Source of the DNA: CAYSSG01 sp964433635
Lineage (GTDB): Bacteria > Atribacterota > Phoenicimicrobiia > Phoenicimicrobiales > Stramentimicrobiaceae
DNA length: 37,454 nt
Assembly: GCA_964433635.1 (NCBI GenBank)
Contig: CAYSSG010000020.1
Coordinates: 1-37,454 of the forward strand
Reading direction: 5' to 3'
Part shown: positions 23,782 through 31,929 of the stretch, piece by piece
Layout: each line of letters starts with the position of its first letter
Position numbering within the stretch: the first letter of the stretch is position 1
The notes under the pieces: model-generated
What the model was told of the DNA's origin: nothing
Seen by the model: the letters and a program-made list of their open reading frames with translations, nothing else
The model's database searches: none
Program-made: the position numbers and the translations under genes

Positions 23782-25017
23782 ATCAGTAGCATTGATCATC
23801 ATAAAACATTGATTGAAGACGTAGATCGGCTAAAGGTGGAAAACCTGGTCAGAGACCTGGTAAAAATACCGAGTCCCTGGTTTGAGGAAGAGGAAATAAC
23901 AAATTTTGTTAAAAACTACTTGTATAAGTTGCATCTGGATCCGTGGCTTCAAGAAGTTTCAGAAGAGAAAGTGACTAAATTTAAGGGACACAATGTGATT
24001 GCCGAAGTTGGAAATAACGATGGTCCAGCGATTCTTCTCAATGCACATATGGATACAGTAAAAATCTGCAGTGACTGGCAAAGGGATCCTTTTGGTGCAC
24101 AGATTGAAGGAAATAGGATGTATGGACTGGGAGCACTGGATATGAAGTCAGGACTAGCTGCTGCCATGATTGCTGTGGAAGCAATAAAGAGTATTGAGAA
24201 ATATTTGAAAGGCAAGGTCTTATTTTCTGCTGTTGTTGATGAAGAAGGGCCTTATGGATTGGGCACAGATGCTTTGATTAGAGATGGAATAACAGCGCGG
24301 TGCGATATGGCCATTGTAACTGAGCCCGCCGCTGCTTTTGCGCCTGAGGAGGTCCACAATCCATGCATATTGACCGGAGCAAGAGGCCGTTATTTATATG
24401 ATATTCATGTGAAGGGGAAATCAGCTCATGGTTCTATGCCCTATCTTGGTGTTAATGCCCTGGTAGATGCATCAAAAATTGTTTTAGCACTGGATAGAAT
24501 TGAATTGGGTTACCACCCCTTCCTGGGGAAAGGTTCCCTATGTGTGTTGTTGATGGTGGGAGGAGGCGAAACAATTTCAGTTCCCGATCAGTGCAGAATA
24601 TTGATTGACCGGCATGTTGTTCTGGGAGAGAGTGAAGAAAAAGTATTGGCAGATGCTGAAAAAGTTATTAAACAATTAAAGATAGAATCAAAGGTGAATA
24701 TTGGATTCCGGAATGCGCCTTATCCTGAAGTACAGGGATATGGAGCCTATATAACACCCGAAGACCACCTGTTGGTAAAAGAATTTGAGAATGCCTTTGA
24801 TTCACTGACCGGTAAGAAACCTGTTCTAAGCAGTTTTGTCAGTATAGGAGACTTCAATTACCTGGGGGATAAAAACAGGGCTAATCTTCCAACGATTATT
24901 ATAGGCCCGGATGGAGATCATGTGCATGCTCCGGATGAATATGTAGATTTAGATGATGCGACCATGATCACCAGGGTACTTATCGGTGGATTATTAAATC
25001 TACTCTGTCCGGATTAA
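23782..25017 (+). CDS. M20-family metallohydrolase (ArgE/DapE-like)
   Basis: A 402- to 411-residue zinc hydrolase that removes acyl or amino-acid groups from amides. Counting from the TTG at 23809, metal and catalytic residues are His80 and Asp82 in NAHMDTV, Asp111 in LGALDMKSG, Glu145-Glu146 in VVDEEGPYG, then VTEP and a C-terminal HAPDEYVD. The dimerisation domain begins near GARGRYLYDIHVKGKSAHGSMP. The only good ribosome-binding site, AGAAAGGGG (23764-23772), sits nine bases before an ATC at 23782; the first conventional start, TTG 23809, has none. An in-frame TGA at 23773 prevents any earlier start. The substrate may be an N-acyl or N-carbamoyl amino acid taken up by the TRAP system that follows. 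Confidence 0.85.
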   Translation: MSSIDHHKTLIEDVDRLKVENLVRDLVKIPSPWFEEEEITNFVKNYLYKLHLDPWLQEVSEEKVTKFKGHNVIAEVGNNDGPAILLNAHMDTVKICSDWQRDPFGAQIEGNRMYGLGALDMKSGLAAAMIAVEAIKSIEKYLKGKVLFSAVVDEEGPYGLGTDALIRDGITARCDMAIVTEPAAAFAPEEVHNPCILTGARGRYLYDIHVKGKSAHGSMPYLGVNALVDASKIVLALDRIELGYHPFLGKGSLCVLLMVGGGETISVPDQCRILIDRHVVLGESEEKVLADAEKVIKQLKIESKVNIGFRNAPYPEVQGYGAYITPEDHLLVKEFENAFDSLTGKKPVLSSFVSIGDFNYLGDKNRANLPTIIIGPDGDHVHAPDEYVDLDDATMITRVLIGGLLNLLCPD

Positions 25018-25144
25018 AAGCATGGCTCAGATTTTCTGATTTTCAGTTAAAGGGTTATAAGCCTTTTAAAAGATTTGAATCAAGATGGAAGAATGAAAAA
25101 GGCTTACAACAGGTAGGGGGTGATAGAAAAAGTTCATTTTTATC

Positions 25145-25153
25145 TGTTATATT
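25145..25153 (+). promoter_or_regulatory. Possible extended -10 promoter of the TRAP genes
   Basis: TG-T-TATATT lies about 37 bases before the dctP start with no recognisable -35. The imperfect repeat AAGCCTTTT near 25070 and AAAAAGGCTT near 25097 lies upstream. Weak evidence on its own. Confidence 0.35.
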
Positions 25154-25189
25154 GGTAAAGTAAAAAAAATTGAAAGGAGATTATGAGAA

Positions 25190-26197
25190 ATGAAAAAAAA
25201 TATTCTATTCATCATAGGGATATTAATAACAGTTATGTTGTTTAGCTTTATCGGAAATCCCGTATCAGCTCAGAAAACATTGGTGATGAAAGTAGCCGGT
25301 ATTTCTCCATTAGAATACCGGGGTACAGTTGGTCTTAACAGGATTGCCGAAAAAGTAGCAGATGCAACAGAGGGCCGGATAAAGATGGATGTCTTCCCAA
25401 TGAATCAATTGGGAGATTATACGCAGGTTTTTGAGGAGATTCAGAGGGGAACAATTGAGATGGGGCTTATTTTTGTTCCCAGTCAGTATGATGTGATGCT
25501 AGAGATAGGTTCCCTTCCTTTTCTCGCTGAGAGTTATGAAGATATGAGGGATCAGCTATCTCCAGGCTCTTATGTTTATAGTCTTATTGAGGAATCAATC
25601 ACCAAGCTGGGGATCAAGCTATTGCGAATTTATGGAGATGGATTTATCGGTGTGGGAGCAGCAAAAAAACCTGAAAACCACGCTGATCCAACAGCTGATA
25701 AGAATATGTTGATTCGAGTAGCTCCTCTGGCAGTCTACAAAGAAACTTCCCAGGATATGGGTTACCGGACTACCTCCATACCTTATGCTGACACTTATAG
25801 TGCTATCCAGACAGGTGTTTGTGATGGATGGATTGGCGGTTCCTCGCAGATCAATTATCAGGTTTTCAGAGATGTCATCAATTATTATGTTCCTTATAAC
25901 TGCCTCTTCGATCAGACAGCCTTCTTGATTAATCAAGAACTCTGGGATTCACTGAGTCCTGAAGATCAGAAGATTATCAGTGAAGCGGTGGATTTTGAGG
26001 CAGAAAAGGGTTTTGCAGATTGTAAGGAAGAAGATATCAAGTACATGCAGATGATGGCTGATGAAGGTATCGAAATATTAGAAATCAGTCCTGAAGAGAC
26101 AAAAGTCCTGGCTGAACATATCAGAAATGTAACCTGGCCAAAACTTGAAGAAATGTTTGGAAAGGAAGTTCTGGATAAGGTCAAGGAATCTCTCTAA
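25190..26197 (+). CDS. dctP: TRAP transporter substrate-binding protein (DctP family)
   Basis: A 335-residue exported protein. The signal peptide (1-27) has a KK start, a hydrophobic core and a likely cut after NPVSA. The mature part has the DctP fold: MDVFPMNQLGDYTQVFEEIQRGTIEMG, LPFLAESYEDM, the ligand carboxylate-binding Arg176 in NMLIRVAPLAVY, and SAIQTGVCDGWIGG. The conserved arginine implies a ligand with a carboxylate. It binds the substrate outside the membrane and hands it to the DctQ/DctM proteins encoded after it. The ribosome-binding site is GAAAGGAG. An intrinsic terminator follows directly, which should raise the level of this protein over the membrane subunits. Confidence 0.93.
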   Translation: MKKNILFIIGILITVMLFSFIGNPVSAQKTLVMKVAGISPLEYRGTVGLNRIAEKVADATEGRIKMDVFPMNQLGDYTQVFEEIQRGTIEMGLIFVPSQYDVMLEIGSLPFLAESYEDMRDQLSPGSYVYSLIEESITKLGIKLLRIYGDGFIGVGAAKKPENHADPTADKNMLIRVAPLAVYKETSQDMGYRTTSIPYADTYSAIQTGVCDGWIGGSSQINYQVFRDVINYYVPYNCLFDQTAFLINQELWDSLSPEDQKIISEAVDFEAEKGFADCKEEDIKYMQMMADEGIEILEISPEETKVLAEHIRNVTWPKLEEMFGKEVLDKVKESL

Positions 26198-26207
26198 TTC
26201 ATATTTG

Positions 26208-26240
26208 AATAAGGCAGGGATTTTCCCTGCCTTATTTTTG
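26208..26240 (+). terminator. Intra-operon terminator after dctP
   Basis: AATAAGGCAGGGA (26208-26220) pairs perfectly with TCCCTGCCTTATT (26224-26236) across a TTT loop, followed by more Ts. It lies between dctP and dctQ, so partial readthrough would set binding protein above membrane subunits. Confidence 0.85.
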
Positions 26241-26262
26241 TATCAAAAAGAGTGAGGAAACC

Positions 26263-26775
26263 ATGAAACTAATTGAAAAAATTAAGAGTTCGTTTATCTG
26301 GAAATGTTTAATAAAGTTGCAGCAATGGCTAATGATTGCCTCCAGTATATTTGTTATACTCATTATGTTTGTAGAAGTCCTCTTACGGTATGTTTTTAAA
26401 TCAGATCTTTACGGTATTGAGGAAATTGTCGTTATAGCAGCATTCTGGCTTTACTTTATGGGGAGTTCTTACGGGGTATATGAAAAAAGTCATGTCAAAG
26501 CTGATATTTTGCCGCAAATGATGAGTCAAAAAGCCCAAAAAACACTTAATATCATCATCAGATTCATTATGGCTGCCCTTTGCTGTCTCTTTACCTACTG
26601 GGCAGTCGGTATGATCAGTCACTGCCTGAAATATATGCCTCGAACAACCGGCCTGAGAATACCAATCGTGATATCTCAATTTTCCATTCTATTGGGCTAT
26701 TTTTTGATGTCTATTTATGCAATTATCTACTTTCTGGAAGACCTGTTCCTTTTCCTTGAATTCAGAAGGAGTTAG
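26263..26775 (+). CDS. dctQ: TRAP transporter small membrane subunit (DctQ)
   Basis: A 170-residue inner-membrane protein with four hydrophobic segments (about 18-42, 57-72, 93-115 and 132-155). It has the DctQ hallmark EVLLRYVFKSDLYGIEEIVVIAAFWLYFMGSSYG followed by a basic segment with HVKADI, here read as two adjoining motifs. With DctM it forms the Na+-driven transporter. The ATG is preceded by GTGAGG. It lies 65 bases after dctP, past the intrinsic terminator, and 49 bases before dctM. Confidence 0.92.
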   Translation: MKLIEKIKSSFIWKCLIKLQQWLMIASSIFVILIMFVEVLLRYVFKSDLYGIEEIVVIAAFWLYFMGSSYGVYEKSHVKADILPQMMSQKAQKTLNIIIRFIMAALCCLFTYWAVGMISHCLKYMPRTTGLRIPIVISQFSILLGYFLMSIYAIIYFLEDLFLFLEFRRS

Positions 26776-26824
26776 TCATGTATAAATTTAATACAGATCA
26801 AAATGATCACAGGAGGTATGAAAT

Positions 26825-28129
26825 ATGGCCATTGTCATAGCCTTGCTGCTGATTATTATTACCTTATTGTTAGGTTTGCCGGTCCCTTTCTGTTTTATGT
26901 TGTCTACAACGTTTATGGTCATTGCCAAGTCCTATGATCCAAGCTTTTTACTGCCTTATGGTTTCAGTCAGATGAGTTCTATCGTTCTATTGGCTATTCC
27001 ACTATTTATCATGGTCGGAGGAACGATGGACAAAGGAGGAATAGGTACTTCATTGGTCAATTTTGTAGATATTTTTGTGGGAAGAATCAAAGGTGGACTG
27101 GGTGTTGTCTCGGTGGTATCCTGTGCGGTTTTTGGATCCATTTCCGGCAGTTGTGCTGCTACACTTTCCTGCATAGGTGCCATTATGTTTCCCAGGTTAC
27201 GGGAAAATGGTTATCCTATGGGCCACAGTACAGCACTGGTATCGTGTGCAGCTCCTTTAGGGCTGCTTATACCACCCAGTTCCCAGATGATACTTTATGC
27301 CTGGGTCGGACAGCAATCTGTTCTGGCATGCTTTCTGGCCACTGTTGGTCCCGGCATACTGCTGGTTATTCTGCTCAGTATTCTTAATATTATCCTGCTT
27401 CGGAATAATCCCAATGTTCGTGTTGCAGATCCTGTAGACAGCAAAACCTTTCTGAAAATGATAACCGACAGGGGGAAAAAGGCGACCCCTGCTCTTATTA
27501 TGCCCATTATCGTTCTGGGAGGAATCTATGGCGGAATTATGACTCCCACTGAAGCAGCAGCGGTAGCAGTGTTGTATTCCATACCGGTGGGATTTTATGT
27601 TTATAAGGGACTGAATAAAAATAATTTTTTTGAGGTGATAGTTGAAACCGCCACCACTACCGGTGTTGTGATGTTGATGATGTATTGCATCATGATGCTC
27701 AGTCGAATCTACATTCAGGAACATTTACCGGCTATGATTATGACCTTCCTGCAGAATATTTCCTCTAACAAGAACATTATCCTGTTCATGCTGAATATTT
27801 TCATGATTATCATCGGCATGATTATGGATGATGTAAGCGCCATGTTGCTGTGCACGCCTATTTTATTACCGGTTGTGATGTCATTGGGGGTACACCCCAT
27901 CCATTTTGCTGCGATTATTGGCGTAAATCTTGGGATGGGTAATGTAACCCCGCCTACAGCACCGACTCTTTATTTTGGAGCAAGAATGTCCAGGACTCCT
28001 GTATCCGAGACATTGAAGCCAGCCCTGATATTTATCATTTTTGCCTATCTACCAACTCTTTTTGCTGTGACATATTTTCCAGAATTGGCTTTATGGTTAC
28101 CGAGGCTGGTACTGGGAGGACGTTTTTAA
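26825..28129 (+). CDS. dctM: TRAP transporter large permease subunit (DctM)
   Basis: A 434-residue polytopic membrane protein with about 12 hydrophobic segments, of the normal DctM length. Typical motifs are LLAIPLFIMVGGTMDKGGI, VVSCAVFGSISGSCAATLSCIG, CAAPLGLLIPPSSQMI, GGIMTPTEAAAVAV and NLGMGNVTPPTAPTLYFG. It translocates the substrate using a sodium gradient. AGGAGGT precedes the ATG closely. It is followed by the opine dehydrogenase gene after 48 bases, which points to a common substrate. Exact specificity cannot be read from the permease. Confidence 0.94.
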   Translation: MAIVIALLLIIITLLLGLPVPFCFMLSTTFMVIAKSYDPSFLLPYGFSQMSSIVLLAIPLFIMVGGTMDKGGIGTSLVNFVDIFVGRIKGGLGVVSVVSCAVFGSISGSCAATLSCIGAIMFPRLRENGYPMGHSTALVSCAAPLGLLIPPSSQMILYAWVGQQSVLACFLATVGPGILLVILLSILNIILLRNNPNVRVADPVDSKTFLKMITDRGKKATPALIMPIIVLGGIYGGIMTPTEAAAVAVLYSIPVGFYVYKGLNKNNFFEVIVETATTTGVVMLMMYCIMMLSRIYIQEHLPAMIMTFLQNISSNKNIILFMLNIFMIIIGMIMDDVSAMLLCTPILLPVVMSLGVHPIHFAAIIGVNLGMGNVTPPTAPTLYFGARMSRTPVSETLKPALIFIIFAYLPTLFAVTYFPELALWLPRLVLGGRF

Positions 28130-28177
28130 TGAGATCGATAGGATTCAGTTTTATCTTATTTGAAAGGAGTATTAAAA

Positions 28178-29389
28178 ATGGTTGATATGAGTTATCTGAA
28201 AAATAAACCCATCGCTGTTCTGGGAGGAGGTGCCACTGCGCGTGGTCATGCTGCTTGTGCTGCTCATCAGGGAAAAGAGGTGCGCCTTTATGAACTTCCT
28301 GAATTCTTTGAAGGTTTAGGTTGTATAAAAGATTTAAGAGAAATCCGTATAACCGGACTGCAACAGAGTTTGTACGGCTTCAAGAGAGAAGGTCTGGCTA
28401 AATTGGACGTGGTTACTACTGATATCAAAGAAGCCATGCAGGGTGCAGGTATTATTATGATGAGTTTTCCTGCTGTCGGGAATAAGGCTTTTTTGGAAAA
28501 AATGATTCCCTGTCTGGAAGACGGGATGGTGGTTCATTTTACTACTGCCAATTTCGGTTCATTGATAATGAAAAAGATGATGAGAGAAATGGGATGTAAT
28601 AAAAAGGTTATCATCGGTGAATGGAGCAGTCAGCCATACGGTATCAGAATCAGAAGTTTTGGTGGGCAGCAACTGCCAGAGGTAAACATTAATTATTGGG
28701 CAATTACACTGAGGGGGTCAGCCATACCCTTGACTGATCAGGATGCCTTTTTTGAATCAAAAAAATATATTCCTTCTCTTGATTCTGTCGTTCATCCGGT
28801 AAAAGGAGATACAGTTGTTGATATTGCCTTCAGCAATGTAAATCCAGTGCTTCATGTTCCGGGGACCATTCTTGGTGTAGGTACCATGGAAAACTGGGGT
28901 CTCATCTATGGTCAGGATAAGTATGAATTTTCTATCTACTCTCATACATACTGCCCTTCCATTTCTGAAGTCCAAAAAGAGATGTATAAAGAGGTGTCTA
29001 AGATTGCCGAAACCATAGGCGTAGGGATTCAGCAATTTAAGGATGAAGAATTCTTCTCCCGTTCTAATATTCTCGGTTCAGAGCATATGGGTCCCAAATA
29101 TGTGGTTCCATTTAATGAACAATATAAGCTTGCGCTGGGTACGGGTCCATTTACCATCTATAATCGTTATATTACAGAGGATATACCGGTAGGGTGCCAC
29201 CTGTATCATCAGCTAGCCAAGAAATTCAATGTTAAGGTACCGATCCTTGAAGCCATGATTACCCTGGGATCTGTCATGACCAAGACGGATTATTGGAAAA
29301 ATAGCTTAACACTGGACGATCTGGGAATTGCTCATTTAAGTAAGCAGGAACTTCTTGACTATCTGCGTGAGGGCAAATATTCGAAGTAA
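28178..29389 (+). CDS. Opine dehydrogenase (octopine/nopaline dehydrogenase family)
   Basis: A 403-residue NAD(P)-dependent enzyme. The N-terminal Rossmann fold has IAVLGGGATARGHAACAAHQG and IIMMSFPAVGNKAF, with HFTTANFGS. The C-terminal alpha-helical octopine-dehydrogenase domain carries the catalytic-type NVNPVLHVPGTILGVG. The family reversibly joins or splits an amino acid and a 2-oxo acid through a secondary amine. Next to a TRAP importer, oxidative cleavage of an imported opine-like compound is the likeliest direction; synthesis is the alternative. The ATG at 28178 follows AAAGGAG (28163-28169) by eight bases. The substrate is unknown. Confidence 0.85.
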   Translation: MVDMSYLKNKPIAVLGGGATARGHAACAAHQGKEVRLYELPEFFEGLGCIKDLREIRITGLQQSLYGFKREGLAKLDVVTTDIKEAMQGAGIIMMSFPAVGNKAFLEKMIPCLEDGMVVHFTTANFGSLIMKKMMREMGCNKKVIIGEWSSQPYGIRIRSFGGQQLPEVNINYWAITLRGSAIPLTDQDAFFESKKYIPSLDSVVHPVKGDTVVDIAFSNVNPVLHVPGTILGVGTMENWGLIYGQDKYEFSIYSHTYCPSISEVQKEMYKEVSKIAETIGVGIQQFKDEEFFSRSNILGSEHMGPKYVVPFNEQYKLALGTGPFTIYNRYITEDIPVGCHLYHQLAKKFNVKVPILEAMITLGSVMTKTDYWKNSLTLDDLGIAHLSKQELLDYLREGKYSK

Positions 29390-29484
29390 GATGCTTTGGA
29401 TTGATAGAGGAATATAATATTTCTATCTTTAACTTATTGATTGATTGTTAAATATTTTTTTCAGCTAAATAGGAGGTAATCAAT

Positions 29485-30642
29485 ATTAACAAATATATTG
29501 CTTTAAGAGTAAGTCAATTATCTTATCCAAAAATCAGAGAGATTTTCGATCGTGCCAGTCAGTATAAGGATGTCATTAGTCTGGGAATAGGTGAGCCTGA
29601 TTTTGATACAGACGAAACGATTTTAACGCAGGGATTTCATTCTGTCAAAGAGAAAAAAGCTACCCACTACTCGCCGGTTGCCGGCTATATGGAATTAAGG
29701 GAGGCTGTAGCGCATAAGTATTGGACAGAAAATCAATTGAAGGTTGACAGGGAAGAAGTGATGATAACCCATGGAGCACAGCATGCTTTAATGATAACCA
29801 TGCTTAGCTTATTAGATCCGGGAGATGAAATATTAATACCGGATCCCTATTATCCCAGTTATCTCTCTCAGGTTCTTTTATGTGGTGCCACTCCTGTGTT
29901 TATACCAACTCTGGAAAAGGATGGTTTCAAGCCAAACGTGAAAAATATAAGAAAAAGAATTTCTGCCAGGAGTAAATTGTTAATCTTGAATACGCCCAAC
30001 AACCCTACAGGGGCAGTCCTGGAAAAGGAGGCACTTGAAGAAATATCCAAATTGGTCATCGAGAACGACATGATGGTTATCGCTGATGAAGCGTATGAGA
30101 CAATGGTTTATGATGGTAAAAGACATTATTGTATCGCCAGCATACCAGGAATGAAAGAGAGGACGATTACCATTAACAGTTTCTCTAAGAGATATGCTAT
30201 GACCGGTTGGCGAATTGGTTATGCCATAGGTCACAGAGAGATCATTACCCATTTAATGAAATTAGGTGGATATCATTTGAGTTGTCCCTGTTCAATCTCT
30301 CAGCAAGCTGCCCTTGCTGCCCTGAAAAGTCCTCCAGATATAATGAAAGAAATGCATTTAGAATATAATCGCAGAAGGAACTTTATGGTTCGGGAGTTGA
30401 ATAAAATCAGTGGAATTTCCTGTAATATGCCTGAGGGAGCTTTTTATATTTTTGCCAATATCAAAAAAACCGGAAAAACGTCAGAGCAGTTTTATGATGA
30501 AATATTAACACGCGCCAAAGTCGTTGTTATCCCCGGTTCAGCCTTTGGTCAACAGGGAGAGGGATTTATAAGAATCGCTTATACGCTTCCCATTGAAAGA
30601 TTGCAAGAAGCCCTGAATCGGATAAAAGGTACCATCAGGTAA
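29485..30642 (+). CDS. Class I PLP aminotransferase with an ATT start
   Basis: A 385-residue aspartate-type aminotransferase. The N-terminal LRVSQLSYPKIREIFDRA and VISLGIGEPDFDTDE, then ATHYSPVAGYMELREAV, are all needed for this fold and lie upstream of the first ATG (29689). The only codon that includes them with a ribosome-binding site is ATT at 29485, eight bases after AGGAGG (29471-29476). Other motifs are THGAQHALMITMLSLLDPGDEI, NTPNNPTGAVLE, VIADEAYETMVYDG and the Schiff-base Lys235 in SFSKRYAMTGWRIGYA. It probably moves amino groups from the amino acid freed by the opine dehydrogenase encoded just upstream. Specificity is not evident. Confidence 0.85.
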   Translation: MNKYIALRVSQLSYPKIREIFDRASQYKDVISLGIGEPDFDTDETILTQGFHSVKEKKATHYSPVAGYMELREAVAHKYWTENQLKVDREEVMITHGAQHALMITMLSLLDPGDEILIPDPYYPSYLSQVLLCGATPVFIPTLEKDGFKPNVKNIRKRISARSKLLILNTPNNPTGAVLEKEALEEISKLVIENDMMVIADEAYETMVYDGKRHYCIASIPGMKERTITINSFSKRYAMTGWRIGYAIGHREIITHLMKLGGYHLSCPCSISQQAALAALKSPPDIMKEMHLEYNRRRNFMVRELNKISGISCNMPEGAFYIFANIKKTGKTSEQFYDEILTRAKVVVIPGSAFGQQGEGFIRIAYTLPIERLQEALNRIKGTIR

Positions 30643-31024
30643 TCAACTGAATTTAAATGTACAGAATATACATTTAAAAACATGATTAAATCTATTTATT
30701 TGAGAAAAAATACTACTCTGAAGTGAATTTTATAAATGACAATCAACAGCATTCCCCGAACCATGTAATCAATATTTTATAAATATTTTTAGCATAATCA
30801 TCGTTCTTTGTGGTAACATTACAGATGAATGCAAAATTGAATAAGATGAAAGTTGATGAGATAATAAAAAAGGAAGAATAAGCAATTCATTATAACTAAT
30901 TTACAATTGGAATATCACAATAACGATGTAAGTTTATTTTACCATAAAGAATGACAAAATGGGAGGATAGCCCATTATTCATTTTACTGATTACAATATC
31001 AGTCTTATAGAATGATAGTTGAAC
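30643..31024. other. AT-rich gap before hypE, with an inverted repeat
   Basis: TTTAAATGTA (30652-30661) and TACATTTAAA (30669-30678) form a perfect 10-bp inverted repeat just after the aminotransferase stop, without a T-run. The rest is AT-rich with no gene, no clear promoter and no known RNA motif. It is the left border of the GC-rich hypE-hypD patch, and no integrase, tRNA or direct repeat was noticed in it. Confidence 0.45.
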
Positions 31025-31927
31025 ATGGTTACAGGAATCATATTTAATATTCAGAGATACGCCATTCATGACGGCCCGGGGATTCGCACCACCGTCTTCT
31101 TGAAGGGCTGTTCCCTGCGCTGCCGCTGGTGTCATAACCCGGAAAGCTGGCGGGAACAACCGGAAATGATCTTCGATTTCCGGAAATGCATGCAATGTTA
31201 TCAGTGTGTCTCCCTCTGTCCGCACCAGGCCATCACTGTCATAGACCATTTTCCCTGTACCGAGAAGCAGAAATGCCGGGCCTGCGGCTCCTGTATCGCC
31301 GTCTGCCCGGGACAGGCCAGAGAACTGGTTGGGAAAGCGGTTACGACCAATGAGGTGATGAAAGAGATCAGAAAGGACCTGGTCTTCTACCAGCAATCCG
31401 GTGGAGGAATGACCGTCTCCGGAGGTGAGCCCCTGATGCAGATTGACTTTCTGGAAGAGCTGCTCTCGGTCTGCCATGAGGAAGGTATCCATACAGCGCT
31501 TGACACCTGTGGCTATGCCCCCTGGTCGCATTTTGAACGCTTAATCCCGCTGGTCGATTGCTGGCTGTATGACCTGAAAGTCATGGATGACAGCAGGCAC
31601 CTGAAATATACCGGGGTATCCAATCAACTTATCCTGAAAAACTTAACAAAGCTTGCCCGGAAAACCGATCAGATTACCATTCGGATCCCGGTGATTCCCG
31701 GCGTGAATGATTCATCCGATGAAGTACAGCAGATGGCTATACTGCTTCACACGTTGGGTATTCAAAAGGTCAGCCTTCTGCCCTTCCACAGGATGGGTTC
31801 AGATAAGTATGCCCGATTGGGAATGGATAACAAGGCAGAGACTTTTGCTGTGCCTTCCGAAGCATGTATGAGAGAATTACGTAAGGTTTTTGATAAACAG
31901 AATCTGCAGGTTACCACAGGAGGATAA
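31025..31927 (+). CDS. hypE: Glycyl-radical activating enzyme for HypD
   Basis: A 300-residue radical SAM protein that installs the glycyl radical on the dehydratase encoded next. The SAM cluster motif is Cys29-x3-Cys33-x2-Cys36 (GCSLRCRWC). An inserted ferredoxin-like domain has Cys55/58/61/65 and Cys84/87/90/94 for two more 4Fe-4S clusters. SGGGMTVSGGEPLMQ and DTCGYAP are standard for the family. The start is ATG 31025 or TTG 31019; neither has a convincing ribosome-binding site, unlike most genes here. It ends two bases before hypD. Sampled composition is about 60% G+C against about 37% in the flanking genes. Confidence 0.9.
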   Translation: MVTGIIFNIQRYAIHDGPGIRTTVFLKGCSLRCRWCHNPESWREQPEMIFDFRKCMQCYQCVSLCPHQAITVIDHFPCTEKQKCRACGSCIAVCPGQARELVGKAVTTNEVMKEIRKDLVFYQQSGGGMTVSGGEPLMQIDFLEELLSVCHEEGIHTALDTCGYAPWSHFERLIPLVDCWLYDLKVMDDSRHLKYTGVSNQLILKNLTKLARKTDQITIRIPVIPGVNDSSDEVQQMAILLHTLGIQKVSLLPFHRMGSDKYARLGMDNKAETFAVPSEACMRELRKVFDKQNLQVTTGG

Positions 31928-31929
31928 GG

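Noticed and set aside
30896..31531. A 211-residue open frame on the - strand opposite hypE
   Set aside because: It is antisense to a fully supported radical SAM gene, has no recognisable domain, and is a by-product of the GC-rich codon pattern there.
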